This document shows positions 18,720-28,403 of a stretch of DNA of 64,000 nucleotides, piece by piece. Source of the DNA: Acidobacterium capsulatum ATCC 51196 (lineage in GTDB: Bacteria > Acidobacteriota > Terriglobia > Terriglobales > Acidobacteriaceae); contig NC_012483.1 in NCBI RefSeq assembly GCF_000022565.1, positions 3,906,001 through 3,970,000 of the forward strand, read 5' to 3'. Numbering within the stretch: position 1 is the first letter of the stretch; each line of letters starts with the position of its first letter. Under the pieces are notes generated by a model. The model worked only from the letters and a program-made list of their open reading frames with translations. It had not been told where the DNA came from and ran no database searches. Made by a program: the position numbers and the translations under genes.

Positions 18720-20093
18720 TCAGGCCAGAACCCTCCGGAAGCGTTGCGGCTGGTACGGCAGCGCAGGCTCGGGTCCTGAGCCGCTGACGGAGTCAGTGGG
18801 TTGCAGGCCATGAATCCAGCCCGTGAGCAGAAAGAACAAATAGAAGACCTGCATGCCGAGATAGACGGTGGCGAGCGTGGCCAGAATGCCGCCCATGATG
18901 CCCATCAGGCAGAAGAGAAAGGCGCGGTCGGCAGGCCCGGTCATCCAGCGCATGGCGCGCAGCATGCGCCGCCAGTTCTCGACATTGATGAGCACAAAAA
19001 GCGCGAGCCCGATCAGCCCCTGCGTCACCGCGAGCAGCAGGTACTCATTGTCGATGGAGAACTGGTTGTGCATCACCGGATAGTCGGTGATGCCCCAGCC
19101 GATCAGCGGCCGCTCTTTGACAATGGGGATATAGTTCTTGAGCAGTTCGCGGCGGTAGATGGCATCCTGCTGTTCCAGATTCTTGGCCTGGGCAATCGTG
19201 CCGGAGGTGTAGCGATTGGCATAGCCCCAGCTCATGGCCAGCAACACCACGGCGGCCGCGGTCACCTTCCATGCGGCGCGGCGGATATCGCGCTGGCGGC
19301 CAACCCAGACAATGGCAATGGCCAGAATGGCTCCCAGCCACGGCCCGCGCGATTGCGTCATGAGCAGCCCGGCGATCATCGCGGCAAATATCGCGGTACG
19401 GATGCGCAGCGGTACGTATGCAAAGAAGCGCCGCGTGCCCCATTGCGGATAGGCGCGGCGCAGCCACATGCAGAAGAGCAGCCCGATCAGAAAGACCATG
19501 GCGCACAAAATAGACTGCGCATAAGGGCCGGCGATGCGGCCAAAGCCCCAGCGCATCTGCTGCGGCCAGATGATCGGCTCATCGGGAAAGACGTGCTTCC
19601 AGAGAGCCTGGGTGACGCTGCGCCCGCTCTTGAATTCATAAAGGCCCACTGCGGCCACAAACGAAAGCAGCACCACAAAGCGGCGGATGAACGCCGCGCG
19701 CAGGCGGTACGGCTCAATGAGCAACCGCCCGGCCATGTAGGGCAATACAGCGCCGGTGAGTTCTGAGAAGATGTCGAGGCCGCCGGTATGGGTGTTGGTC
19801 TGGCGCGATTCTGAGATGCCGACCAGCAGCACAAAGAGCGCGATCCATATATCGGTGAGCGACCACTGCCATTCGAGACGCCGCGAGGCGAGCAGCGCCG
19901 CCATCGCAATGCCGATGGGCAGAATGGCCGTCTCGCTGAACAGCAGCGGCGGCAGATGCTTGAGCCGAAGATCAAAGTACATGGGCAGCAGCAGAATGGT
20001 GGGCAGATAGACATCCAGCAGCACCTGGGGCACGGTGCGGCGGGCCAGCGCAAGGCAGGCCAGCAGACCGGGCAGCAGGATGACCAGCTTCAT
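18720..20093 (-). CDS. O-antigen polymerase/ligase-like membrane protein
   Basis: The protein has about 457 residues and at least ten hydrophobic helices. A larger polar loop in the second half contains the ligase-type sequence KERPLIGWGITDYPVMHNQF, matching the Wzy_C/WaaL periplasmic loop with its HN motif. Such proteins polymerise or ligate lipid-linked glycan repeats on the periplasmic face. ATG 20093 is preferred because the first membrane helix begins right after it; an in-frame start at 20141 would add a polar leader. It sits between the WecG-type gene and the GT2 gene, as expected for a Wzx/Wzy-dependent locus. Confidence 0.87.
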   Translation of the reverse strand: MKLVILLPGLLACLALARRTVPQVLLDVYLPTILLLPMYFDLRLKHLPPLLFSETAILPIGIAMAALLASRRLEWQWSLTDIWIALFVLLVGISESRQTNTHTGGLDIFSELTGAVLPYMAGRLLIEPYRLRAAFIRRFVVLLSFVAAVGLYEFKSGRSVTQALWKHVFPDEPIIWPQQMRWGFGRIAGPYAQSILCAMVFLIGLLFCMWLRRAYPQWGTRRFFAYVPLRIRTAIFAAMIAGLLMTQSRGPWLGAILAIAIVWVGRQRDIRRAAWKVTAAAVVLLAMSWGYANRYTSGTIAQAKNLEQQDAIYRRELLKNYIPIVKERPLIGWGITDYPVMHNQFSIDNEYLLLAVTQGLIGLALFVLINVENWRRMLRAMRWMTGPADRAFLFCLMGIMGGILATLATVYLGMQVFYLFFLLTGWIHGLQPTDSVSGSGPEPALPYQPQRFRRVLA

Positions 20094-20153
20094 GGATCTT
20101 CGTCCCCTCGCGCTGTTGGCGGCGAGGTTCGCGGCCAGCACATGATCAATGGC

Positions 20154-21002
20154 TTAATCTTCGAGTAGCGGCGACTTGCGCGATACTCCGGTCGATTGGC
20201 GGTTGATGGTAATGGTACCCGGGGTGCGTGCCTTGCTGCTACGGGATTCGAGGATGTCCGCAGGCAGATAGCGCAGCAGCGTCAGGGCGTTGCGCAGGTA
20301 GCGGGGAAAGAGCCGCAACGGCTCCTGCGAGGCGCGGTAGAGCCATTCGAGTCCGCTGCGCTGCATCCAGAGCGGCGCGCGGCGCAGGCGGCCGGCGAGC
20401 AGGTCGAGCGTGCCGCCAATGCCGATCGAAACCGGTACCTTCAGGCGGTCGCGGTGCATGTAAATCCAGCGCTCCTGCTTGGGATTGCCAAAGGCAACCA
20501 GCAGAATATCGGGCCTGGCATTCTCAATGCGGCGCAGCATGCCATCGTGATCCATCTCTTCGAGCGAGGCAGCCTTGGGTGAGTCGCAGCCCACAAGGTT
20601 GATGTTGGGATACTGGCGGCGAAGCTCGGCAACCGCGCGCGCCATGACGCCGGCATCGGCGCCCAGCAGATAAATTCCATAGCCGCGCTCGGCCGAAGCC
20701 TGCGCCAGCAGGGGCACAAGGTCCACGCCCGTGACGCGCTGCTGCAGCGGCTTGCCCATCAGGCGCGAGGCCCACACAATCGGCATGCCATCGGCCAGCA
20801 CCAGGCTGCACTCCCGCAGAATGCGCTTCACACAGGGATCTTTTTGAGCATGGGAGAGAAAATCGACATTGGCCGTTGCCACCTGGTGGGAGTCTCCGCT
20901 GGCAATCGCTGTTTCCACCCATTCCAGCGCCTCATGCTGCGAGACGTTGTGAAAGGGTACCCCCAGAATCGAAACCGCGTAGTGTGCGTGGCCCTTTGTC
21001 AT
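20154..21002 (-). CDS. WecG/TagA/CpsF family glycosyltransferase
   Basis: This 282-residue enzyme carries the family hallmarks: LGVPFHNVSQHEALEWVE at the N-terminus, the active-site region LADGMPIVWASRLMGKPL followed by RVTGVDL, and VAFGNPKQERWIYMHR in the second half. Members transfer ManNAc, ManNAcA or related sugars to undecaprenyl-linked intermediates at the cytosolic membrane face. It is the first gene of the minus-strand polysaccharide operon, with GGGAGA upstream of the ATG and about 380 bp of non-coding sequence before the glycoside hydrolase gene. Confidence 0.93.
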   Translation of the reverse strand: MTKGHAHYAVSILGVPFHNVSQHEALEWVETAIASGDSHQVATANVDFLSHAQKDPCVKRILRECSLVLADGMPIVWASRLMGKPLQQRVTGVDLVPLLAQASAERGYGIYLLGADAGVMARAVAELRRQYPNINLVGCDSPKAASLEEMDHDGMLRRIENARPDILLVAFGNPKQERWIYMHRDRLKVPVSIGIGGTLDLLAGRLRRAPLWMQRSGLEWLYRASQEPLRLFPRYLRNALTLLRYLPADILESRSSKARTPGTITINRQSTGVSRKSPLLED

Positions 21003-21380
21003 TGCCTGGTCTCCCTGCCGCTCAAATTTGCTTGCGTTCTGCTTTGGCGGGGGACCATCGCACTCGCGTTCCGTCTGGCCTAAGCGGCCTTCCTGAACCC
21101 GGTTCCGGCCTCCCTTGCGGGACAGCCGGACGATTCGGGTTGACTCAAGTGTCCCCTGTTGGCGGTGAGACCTGTATCCCTGAATCGTGGCCCCAGACTA
21201 CCACTTGTGGAGGGCCGAATACCACGGATGGGGGAGAAATAAAGGCAATGAATTGAGCCACATACAGCTTTAGTCACTCATCCGTGGTTACCCTGTTCTG
21301 CCTCGTAATCTGCTCGCGGAAGGTGGCCTGTGGTTACTGAAAATCGAGCTTCGGTAGACGTTCCAGCAGAGCAGCAGGGC
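21003..21380. other. intergenic region with 10-bp inverted repeat
   Basis: No convincing gene lies here. A perfect 10-bp inverted repeat, ACCACGGATG (21221-21230) with CATCCGTGGT (21279-21288), is separated by 48 bp. It is placed to act in the leader of the downstream minus-strand operon or at the end of the glycoside hydrolase transcript. I see no U-run, so it is not a simple terminator. It could be an operator or an RNA stem. Confidence 0.45.
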
Positions 21381-23813
21381 TTACCAACGAATTACGGTCA
21401 TGGAAAGCGCAGGAAGGGTAACTTTATCGCTCATGGTAACCATGTGAGTTGTCTGGATCATTACCATCGCGGACTGCTCATTGGTCAGCCCGGGCTGGCT
21501 GGCCGCGAGGCGCGAGATTTCCACCGGTTCGCCGGCATTGGGGGCTTGCGGACCCCTCAGCTCAATCGTGTGAGCGCGGCCAAGGTCGAGGTTGAAGAGC
21601 ACCAGCGCATGGTGATGGGCCGAGCGAAAGGCAAAGGCATCGAGCAGTTGCGCGTGGGCGAGATCGACGGGGCCATTTGCGCTGTGAATGGCGAGCATCG
21701 GTCCGCCGCCCTCCATGCGCGCTTCGGTCTCCTGCGCCGGTTCGTTGCCGATGGCGAGATTGGCCAGCTCCGTGGTCAGGAATTGCGGGCGCTTGCGATT
21801 GGTGACGCCCATGTCCACCACGGTGCCCCACAGCGGAACCAGCTTGCCGTCATTGCGGCGGTACTCAAACTGCGGCAGCGAGAAGAGCAGCGCGTTGCGC
21901 ACTCCGGCATCGCGCTGCATGCGCAACAGGTGATCGGCCACGGCGAGCCCGGCGGCGGCTGAGGCAGGGAAGCGCGCAAGCACCGCCTGCGAAGCCGTGC
22001 CCTCGGTGGTGTGCAGATTCACTTCATACACCGAGAGCGCCGCATGCCGGGCGGCGGCGAGGCGAGCGGCGGAGGCAACTTCGCTGTCCGGCTGCTCCCT
22101 GCTCTGTGCGGCGCTCTGCTCCATCTGCTCCATGGCCTGCGGCTGGGCCAGCAGAGGAGCGTAGGTGGCTTCGGGCGTAGCGGTATCGCTCAGGCTCCGC
22201 ATCAGGTAAGGCGCAACGGCGAAGGTGTCAAACTGCGAGGCCGCGGCCAGTATCTGCGCATTGCGGGCCGGGTAATCGGCCTGTCCGCCGAGGATGAGGT
22301 CAAACTTGCCCGCGGAAAATCCCGGCGCGGCGCGCAGGGCGCTGAACAAGCTGGTCGCGCGCTGGCCGTAGGCGTGCGGATCCGTGATGGACTCGCCCGC
22401 AAAGCCTGAGTTCCATGTTTCGTTGCCCAGCTCCAGGTGAATGCGGCCGAAGGCGCTCGTCCAGGGCGCGGCATGATGAACGAGCAGGCGCAGCTTGCCC
22501 CACGGCGATGTGACGGGGCCGGAGAGATACTCGATCAGCTCGCGTCCTTCTTCGTCCGAGGTTGCGCTGGGCAGCGTAATCCAGGGATCGGCATGGACCG
22601 TTTTGCACAGTGTGAGAAATTCGCCCAGCCCCATCGGGATGGCCGGGTCGTCGAGCGACCACGCGGAGTAGCCCGTGCGCTCGCGCGCAAAGGGCGGCGC
22701 CAGCAGATTGGCGAGCGTGCTGCCCAGCTCCGCGCCGGTGGCCATGTAGCGCAGCACGCCGGGGTGCAGTTGCCGCAGCGCCGCGACCACCGATGCCCGG
22801 AAGGCCGTCGGATTGGCCGCGGCCTGCGGGCCTGCTTTCTCAAGCGACACATCGTCGAGCAGCACATTGCTGTGCGCGACATGAAAACTCAGCGCCGCCG
22901 TGGCCGGGGTAATGTCCACTTCATGGGCCGAAAATGCGAGTGTGTAGCTCTTCCACTGTGAAGTGAGCGTCAGGTTGCGCTGCAGGTAGGCAGGCATCGT
23001 GCCGCGTGCAACGCTCACCGCGAGCTGCGCGTGCGGACTGAGGCCGCGAGCCCTGAAGCGCAGCATGTACGCGCCGTGAAGCAGTACGAAGGTATGCCCG
23101 GCCGTGGAGTCAAAGTAGGACGAAACCGTAGCGGACTGGCCCGGCCCGTCCGCAAGAATGCGCAGCGCCTGACGGCCGGGCGAGCCGGGAGCAAGATCGT
23201 GCAATTCCGCAGCAAAGCTCGCACCGCCAGTGGCCTGCGTCCACCACCCCGCAGTGGGGTCGCCAGGGAAGGCCTTGTTGAGCACAAGATATTCGCCGGC
23301 ATGCAACGGCGCGGCAAAGGTCAGCACCATGCCTCGCCGGGGATTATTTCTTGACGGAGGCTGCATGACGGCGACAGTGCCGGTCGCCGAGCCATTCAGC
23401 GTGCGGAAGTGCGCCCCCGTCCAGAAGCCGGGCGTCCAGGCCGCATCGGGGCGGCTGGCGGTGCAGGTCGTCGCCGTGACCTCCACGCAGCGAACTATGC
23501 TGCGATAGCGCGCGCCCTCAAAGCCGGGATTGCGGAAGATAAGATTCCGCATCATCTGGCCGGAGTCATAAAACGTCTGGTTGCCGAGATTGATGCCGAA
23601 GCGTTCCACCTGCGGACGCAGCACGCGGCCCGTCAGATCAATGCGCGTGACTCCGCTCGTGTTGGAGCGGGTGCCGCTTGCGGCGCGCGCCACATCGAGG
23701 CCATGCCAGCGGATGCCAGCGAAGGCCAGCGCGGCAGCGGCAATGGCGAGCAGCAGCGCCAGCCAGCGAAGGCCTGCGGATCGTGAGGAGCGGAGCGGAG
23801 AACCGGACGGCAT
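21381..23813 (-). CDS. secreted clan GH-A-like glycoside hydrolase
   Basis: This 810-residue protein has an N-terminal signal or anchor segment (about 15-35), a beta-rich carbohydrate-binding-like region (about 85-330) and a (beta/alpha)8-type catalytic region. The acid/base motif ELGNE lies at 461-465, as in GH51/GH39/GH5-like enzymes, and a C-terminal beta domain follows (about 720-810). The motif and domain order suggest an exo- or endo-acting arabinofuranosidase/xylosidase/glucanase type, but the GH family is not certain. Its place directly upstream of the polysaccharide operon suggests trimming or turnover of the exported glycan, like other hydrolases embedded in such loci. Confidence 0.72.
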   Translation of the reverse strand: MPSGSPLRSSRSAGLRWLALLLAIAAAALAFAGIRWHGLDVARAASGTRSNTSGVTRIDLTGRVLRPQVERFGINLGNQTFYDSGQMMRNLIFRNPGFEGARYRSIVRCVEVTATTCTASRPDAAWTPGFWTGAHFRTLNGSATGTVAVMQPPSRNNPRRGMVLTFAAPLHAGEYLVLNKAFPGDPTAGWWTQATGGASFAAELHDLAPGSPGRQALRILADGPGQSATVSSYFDSTAGHTFVLLHGAYMLRFRARGLSPHAQLAVSVARGTMPAYLQRNLTLTSQWKSYTLAFSAHEVDITPATAALSFHVAHSNVLLDDVSLEKAGPQAAANPTAFRASVVAALRQLHPGVLRYMATGAELGSTLANLLAPPFARERTGYSAWSLDDPAIPMGLGEFLTLCKTVHADPWITLPSATSDEEGRELIEYLSGPVTSPWGKLRLLVHHAAPWTSAFGRIHLELGNETWNSGFAGESITDPHAYGQRATSLFSALRAAPGFSAGKFDLILGGQADYPARNAQILAAASQFDTFAVAPYLMRSLSDTATPEATYAPLLAQPQAMEQMEQSAAQSREQPDSEVASAARLAAARHAALSVYEVNLHTTEGTASQAVLARFPASAAAGLAVADHLLRMQRDAGVRNALLFSLPQFEYRRNDGKLVPLWGTVVDMGVTNRKRPQFLTTELANLAIGNEPAQETEARMEGGGPMLAIHSANGPVDLAHAQLLDAFAFRSAHHHALVLFNLDLGRAHTIELRGPQAPNAGEPVEISRLAASQPGLTNEQSAMVMIQTTHMVTMSDKVTLPALSMTVIRW

Positions 23814-23976
23814 GGAAATTTGTAACAGTCTGTGATGAATTTTCCGGGAATGAGCCGGAAGGCCGGTAACAGGGGGTTATTACCAGCGCGCTTAGTGTAC
23901 CGGAACCGTATGCGGCAGCCGCAATGATACCTTGGAGCTATCGACGGCAAGTCGAATCCCCGGGAACCTGCTAGAT

Positions 23977-25260
23977 ATGAGAGACAATGCGCCGCAAGCC
24001 TTGCCGCGCCCGCGTGGCGGGGTTCGCATGGCAATGCTGATGAGCCAGTATCCGGCGATTTCGCACACCTTTTTTCTGGCGGAGGTGCTGGGGCTGCGGC
24101 GCGAGGGCTTTCATGTGGAGACGGTCTCCATCAATCCGCCCGACCGGCCGCTGCACGCGCTGCCGGTTGCGGAAGCCGAAGAAGCCCGAACTACCAAATA
24201 TCTAAAGACCGGGCTTGCCGCGCAGATGCTGCGGGTGGCCGGCATCGTGTTGCGGCATCCTGTGGTGGTGCTGCGCGGCGTCGCCGCATCGATGCGATAC
24301 GGCGCATGGGATCTCGGCCTGCAGGCCTGGGGACTCGCTTACCTGGCCGAGGGGCTGCTGCTGGGTGACTGGATGCGCCGCCGCAAGCTCGACCACCTGC
24401 ACATTCACTTTGGCAGCAGTGTGGCCACCGTCGGCTATCTCGGCGCCAAGGCGTGGAAGATTCCATACTCCATGACCATGCATGGGCCCAACGAGTACTT
24501 CGACATGCGCGCCTACCGGCTGCTCACAAAGTTTTCGGCGGCGGAGTTTGTCATCTCCATCTCTGACTTTGGCCGCTGGAATGCGATGTTTCTGCTGCCT
24601 TCGCACCAGTGGCACAAGGTGCGCGTCTGCCGGTTGGGCATCTATCCCGAAAAGTTTGAGAGCGCAGCCCGCCCGCAGCCCGGCGAAGACCGCGAGCTGC
24701 ATCTGTTGTGCGTGGGCCGTCTGGTGCCGGACAAAGGCCAGCGCATTCTGCTGCGCGCCGTGAAGGCGCTGCATCAGCAGGGCATGCGCTTTCGCCTCAC
24801 GCTCGTGGGCCGGGGCAGCGAACGCGAGGCGCTTGAGCAATACGCCCGTGCGCATCAGTTGCCCGTCACCTTCACCGGGGCGCTCGACCACGACACCACG
24901 CTGGCGCTGGTGCAGACCGCGGATGTGTTCGTGCTGCCCAGCTTTGCCGAGGGCATTCCCATTGCGTTGATGGAGGCGATGGCCGCGCGCGTCCCCTGCG
25001 TTTCGACCACGGCCTGTGGAATTCCGGAGCTGATTCGCCACGGCGAAGAGGGCCTGCTGGTGCCGCCCGGCGACGAGGCTCTACTGTCCGAGGCGCTGCG
25101 GCGCTTGCTGCTTGATGAAGCATTGCGCGCGCAACTCGGTGAGGCCGGACGCCGCCGCGTGCTGGCGGACTATAACCTCGAAGAAAATATTCCCCGCAAG
25201 GCGCGCTTGCTCGAAGAACTGCTCGCCGATGCGCGCCACCGGCAAAGGTCCGGCGCATGA
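23977..25260 (+). CDS. family 4 glycosyltransferase (GT-B)
   Basis: The protein has about 427 residues and a GT-B fold. The N-terminal half includes MLMSQYPAISHTFFLAEV and HIHFGSS. The C-terminal donor domain has VGRLVPDKG, the E-x7-E motif within PSFAEGIPIALMEAMAARVP, and GIPELIRHGEEGLLV. These are standard retaining GT4 features. ATG 23977 is used; an in-frame TTG at 23932 would add 15 residues, and neither has a strong ribosome-binding site. It is transcribed away from the glycoside hydrolase gene and overlaps the next GT2 gene by 4 bp (ATGA). It probably contributes one linkage of the same polysaccharide. Confidence 0.88.
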   Translation: MRDNAPQALPRPRGGVRMAMLMSQYPAISHTFFLAEVLGLRREGFHVETVSINPPDRPLHALPVAEAEEARTTKYLKTGLAAQMLRVAGIVLRHPVVVLRGVAASMRYGAWDLGLQAWGLAYLAEGLLLGDWMRRRKLDHLHIHFGSSVATVGYLGAKAWKIPYSMTMHGPNEYFDMRAYRLLTKFSAAEFVISISDFGRWNAMFLLPSHQWHKVRVCRLGIYPEKFESAARPQPGEDRELHLLCVGRLVPDKGQRILLRAVKALHQQGMRFRLTLVGRGSEREALEQYARAHQLPVTFTGALDHDTTLALVQTADVFVLPSFAEGIPIALMEAMAARVPCVSTTACGIPELIRHGEEGLLVPPGDEALLSEALRRLLLDEALRAQLGEAGRRRVLADYNLEENIPRKARLLEELLADARHRQRSGA

Positions 25261-26282
25261 GTGCCATCGAAAAGCCCGCCAGTGTCGCGCTTGTGGTGAT
25301 CTCGTTCAACACGCGCGAGATGTTGCGCGACTGTCTGGCCACGGTGTTTGCCGAGCAGGAATCACTCCAGTCCGCCACCGGGCGCGCCCTTGAGGTGCAT
25401 GTGGTGGACAATGCCTCGCGCGATGGCTCGGCCGATATGGTCGCGGCGGAGTTTCCCGCTGTCCACCTTACGCGCAGCAAGATCAATCTGGGGTTTGGTC
25501 CGGCAAACAACCTCGCGCTGCGGACCATTCTGGCCGAGGGCCGCGCCGAGTACATCGTGCTGCTCAACTCCGACGCCTTTCTGCATCCGGGTGCGCTGGC
25601 TGAGGCCGTGCGGCAGATGGACGCCGCACCCCGCGCGGGCGCGGGCGGAGCGCGGCTGGTGCATGGTGACGGACGCTGGCAGGCCTCCGCGCGGCGCTTT
25701 CATTCGCTGCTCGACGATGCCATCGTGGCGACGGGGCTGGCGGCAAAGTTTCCTTACTCGCGCTTCTTTGGCCGCTTTGACCGCACCTGGGCCGACCAGA
25801 ATCAAGCCGCGCAGACTGACTGGGTGCCCGGCGCATTCATGATCCTGCGCGCCGAAGCGTTGCGCGCCGTGGGCATTTTTGATGAGCGCTTCTTTCTCTA
25901 TTACGAAGAGGTGGATCTATGCCGTCGCATGCACGCCGCGGGCTGGCAGGTGTGGTACTGGCCCGGCATTGGTGTGACGCACCTGTGCGGCGAGTCCTCG
26001 CGCACGCTGCGAGAGCTCGACTACTCCTCACGCGAAGCGCAGGTGGTTAAGTGGCGCATGCGCAGCATGATGCTCTATTACCGCAAGCATCATGGCGCGC
26101 AGGCGTGGCTCTCCATGAGCATGGAGCGCCTGCACCGGCGCATCATCCTCCTGCGCAACCGCTGGAGCCGCCAACCGGAGCGGCGCATTCGCGCGCAGCA
26201 GCAGACCAGTCTGCTCGCGCTCTTGCGCGATGCGTGGCATGAGACGCAGGGCGGCCGTGTATCTCCGCCGCAGCCGTGGTAA
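25257..26282 (+). CDS. family 2 glycosyltransferase (rhamnosyltransferase-like)
   Basis: This 341-residue soluble GT-A enzyme has VALVVISFNTREMLRDCL near the N-terminus, VDNASRDGSADMV, NLGFGPANN and LLNSDAFLHPGAL as the nucleotide-sugar and metal-binding elements, and the conserved FDERFFLYYEEVDLCRR segment of WcaA/rhamnosyltransferase-type GT2 proteins. The start overlaps the GT4 stop (ATGA), indicating coupling. A hexapeptide acyltransferase gene follows after 22 bp. Confidence 0.9.
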   Translation: MSAIEKPASVALVVISFNTREMLRDCLATVFAEQESLQSATGRALEVHVVDNASRDGSADMVAAEFPAVHLTRSKINLGFGPANNLALRTILAEGRAEYIVLLNSDAFLHPGALAEAVRQMDAAPRAGAGGARLVHGDGRWQASARRFHSLLDDAIVATGLAAKFPYSRFFGRFDRTWADQNQAAQTDWVPGAFMILRAEALRAVGIFDERFFLYYEEVDLCRRMHAAGWQVWYWPGIGVTHLCGESSRTLRELDYSSREAQVVKWRMRSMMLYYRKHHGAQAWLSMSMERLHRRIILLRNRWSRQPERRIRAQQQTSLLALLRDAWHETQGGRVSPPQPW

Positions 26283-26304
26283 AACGGCGGAAGGGCATTG
26301 AGCG

Positions 26305-26883
26305 ATGGGCGGAATGAAGGGCATTCTTTCGGCAATTCTCAGCGCATTGCTGCGCGCCACGCACGGCATGCGTCGCGGAGGCCGCCGCTTGTGGCATCAC
26401 GCGCGGCTGGCCTCGCAGTTGCGGTATCCCGTGCCGGCCTCGGTGGTCATTGAGGGCCGCGCGTTTGTCTATGGCACAGGCGCGATTCGCATCGGCGAGC
26501 GTGCGCTGCTCTACCCTCACCTCTATCTCGAAACGCAGCAGCAGGCAGAGATCGTTCTCTCTGACGATGTGGTGCTTTCGACAGGCGTTCATATCGCCGC
26601 GCGCGCGGGCATTCGCGTAGGTCGCGGCACCATGATTGGCGAATACACCAGTCTGCGCGATGCCAACCACGCGCGCGAAGAGGGCAGACCCGTGCGCGAC
26701 TCCGGCTATGTCACGCAGCCCATCGTGATTGGCGAAGACGTATGGATTGGCCGCGGAGTCATCGTGCTCGGCGGCGTCACCATCGGCGACCGCGCCACCA
26801 TTGGCGCCAACGCGGTCGTCACGCGCGACGTGCCTGCGGGAGCCGTGGTGGCGGGCGTGCCCGCACGGCCCCTGCGCGGCTAG
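26305..26883 (+). CDS. left-handed beta-helix (hexapeptide) acyltransferase
   Basis: This 192-residue protein is built of hexapeptide repeats. An N-terminal helical segment is followed by imperfect [LIV]-G-x4 turns, ending in the LacA/WcaF-type finish [21 protein letters not shown]...[11 protein letters not shown], then GVPARPLRG. The loop segment TSLRDANH provides the likely catalytic His. Such enzymes O- or N-acetylate sugars with acetyl-CoA. It is the third gene after GT4 and GT2, so acetylation of the exopolysaccharide repeat is a reasonable inference. The stop is 9 bp from the convergent acetamidase-like gene. Confidence 0.88.
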   Translation: MGGMKGILSAILSALLRATHGMRRGGRRLWHHARLASQLRYPVPASVVIEGRAFVYGTGAIRIGERALLYPHLYLETQQQAEIVLSDDVVLSTGVHIAARAGIRVGRGTMIGEYTSLRDANHAREEGRPVRDSGYVTQPIVIGEDVWIGRGVIVLGGVTIGDRATIGANAVVTRDVPAGAVVAGVPARPLRG

Positions 26884-26892
26884 CGCAAATAT

Positions 26893-27924
26893 CTACTTCG
26901 TCTGCTTCACAAAAATATCTTTCGGCAAAATCGCATGCACTCCGACGTTGTGATCCACAAGCTGCGTGATGTCCACATCCACGGCGACAGACGTGAGCAT
27001 GTAGGCCTCATCGCGCGTGAGATGCTTCTGCGCCACCAGAAAGCCGATCATGTTGCGCACAGCCATCTTGGTTGCGGTCTCAAGGTCGGGGCTGAAGCCC
27101 ATGGTGATGTAGCTGGTCGGCGTCTCCGCCTCGGGCCACAGCAGATGCTCATGCTTGTGCACCACAAAGCGAAAGGTGCCGGTCAGGAACGTCTCCATCG
27201 CGGTGATGTCCACTTCACCGTTGCCTTGCCCGGCGTGGCCGTCGCCAGCTTCAAAGAGCGCGCCTTTGGCAAAGACCGGAATGTAGAGCTTTGTGCCCGC
27301 GACGAGCAATTTGTTGTCCATGTTGCCCGCGTTCATCCACGGCGGCACGCTGCTGTAGCGACCGGCCGAAGGCGGCGGCGCATCGCCCATGCTGCCAAAG
27401 AAGGGATGCAGCGGAATCCGGATGCCGGGCGCAAAATCCGCGACCATATGTTGGCGGTCGAGTGGAATGATTTTTGTGCGGCCATAGGGAAAATCGTTGG
27501 GCAGAAAGCCCTCCCCTACGCCGAATCCGTTGCATGCAAAGTCGGTGTCGAGATGCACCTTCAGAATGTCCACTTCGAGCACGTCGCCGGGCTCCGCGCC
27601 TTCAATCGCGACGGGGCCGGTGAGGATATGCCCGCCCGGGCCGCGGTCATGCACCTGATCGTAAATCTGTTGATTGTAGGCGGGGATGGCCGACGCGGGC
27701 ACGCCCTCTTGTTCGAGCCGCGTTGAAGGGCCGCAGGTGGAGAGCGTCTGCATGGTCACCACGTCGCCGGAATGCACCGTGAGCACCGGCCTGGCCTGCG
27801 ACCAGTAGTAGCCCCAGGCCACGGTATGGGGCGAGGCAGGCAGAAAAACAGGCTTCGAAGATGTTTGCGCGGCGGCGCATACGGCCATCAGAAAGGGGAG
27901 TACGGCGGCCAGGTGAAGCTTCAT
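26893..27924 (-). CDS. exported acetamidase/formamidase family protein
   Basis: This 343-residue protein has a signal peptide (1-20, ending AAAQ), which is uncommon for the usually cytosolic FmdA/AmdA family. Family features include DVLEVDILKV, FGVGEGFLP, GDGHAGQGNGEVD and a C-terminal AVDVDITQLVD segment. Members hydrolyse formamide or acetamide to ammonia and the acid. The start is ATG 27924 behind GAGGTT; longer in-frame versions reach into the riboswitch region and are not supported. It converges on the acyltransferase gene. A periplasmic location suggests scavenging of ammonia from external amides. Confidence 0.88.
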   Translation of the reverse strand: MKLHLAAVLPFLMAVCAAAQTSSKPVFLPASPHTVAWGYYWSQARPVLTVHSGDVVTMQTLSTCGPSTRLEQEGVPASAIPAYNQQIYDQVHDRGPGGHILTGPVAIEGAEPGDVLEVDILKVHLDTDFACNGFGVGEGFLPNDFPYGRTKIIPLDRQHMVADFAPGIRIPLHPFFGSMGDAPPPSAGRYSSVPPWMNAGNMDNKLLVAGTKLYIPVFAKGALFEAGDGHAGQGNGEVDITAMETFLTGTFRFVVHKHEHLLWPEAETPTSYITMGFSPDLETATKMAVRNMIGFLVAQKHLTRDEAYMLTSVAVDVDITQLVDHNVGVHAILPKDIFVKQTK

Positions 27925-28140
27925 GCGGAATAACCTCGTGCAAAAAAATCCGCGGCACTCAGGCCGCAGCCAGATGTTGGAAACGCAGGGCGAAAGTAAA
28001 GATTTCTGCATCGTAATGCGAAGGGGAAGAAGATGCCATGAGGATTTGCCGTATGCACCGCCGAATGGGCACTTGCGGCGCGGCTGCGCCCATGGTACAT
28101 ATGAATCATTCAAGTTTGCTCCTAAAGAGCGAGCCTGAAT
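27925..28140. other. intergenic region between divergent acetamidase and thrC-like transcripts
   Basis: This stretch must hold promoters for the minus-strand acetamidase-like gene and for the plus-strand riboswitch leader. I found no hexamers good enough to place either one. Short reading frames here lack ribosome-binding sites and family features. Confidence 0.4.
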
Positions 28141-28248
28141 TTCATGAAGAGTGGCTGAGGGACGGGCCCTGTGACGCCACGACAACCGGCTCGAGCAATT
28201 CGGGACATCGGTGTCAACTCTCTCCTGCGTAACGGCGGGGAACATGAG
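28141..28248 (+). promoter_or_regulatory. SAM-I (S-box) riboswitch
   Basis: The conserved S-box core is readable. P1 is TCATG (28142-28146) with CATGA (28243-28247). Then follow AAGAGTGGCTGAGGGAC, P2 (GTGGC with GCCAC) around the kink-turn, GGGCCC, GACAACCGGC, the P3-side GGTGTCAACTC, and P4 (CCTGC with GCGGG) followed by GGGAACATGAG. Layout and spacing match the SAM-I class. It lies about 155 nt upstream of the threonine-synthase-like gene on the same strand, so SAM should repress that operon. A hairpin at 28313-28332 (CCAGAG/CTCTGG) lies in the intervening leader and may be part of the switch. Confidence 0.88.
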
Positions 28249-28403
28249 ATTCGGGGGTGCAGCAGGATCGCATCTCGCTGAATTCCAGAAGTGTTAGAGT
28301 TCGCAGGATTCGCCAGAGTGTATCTGCTCTGGGGTTTCGTGCAAGCGTCAGCAGGCCCGGTAAGGTGTAGCCCTGGCTTCTTCTTCGAGGAAGAGGAAAC
28401 GGC

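Noticed and set aside
10337-26883. Polysaccharide locus considered for an exosortase/PEP-CTERM or ABC-transporter system
   Set aside because: No exosortase, PEP-CTERM protein or ABC transporter is present; Wzx, Wzy-like, Wza and Wzz genes define a Wzx/Wzy-type route.
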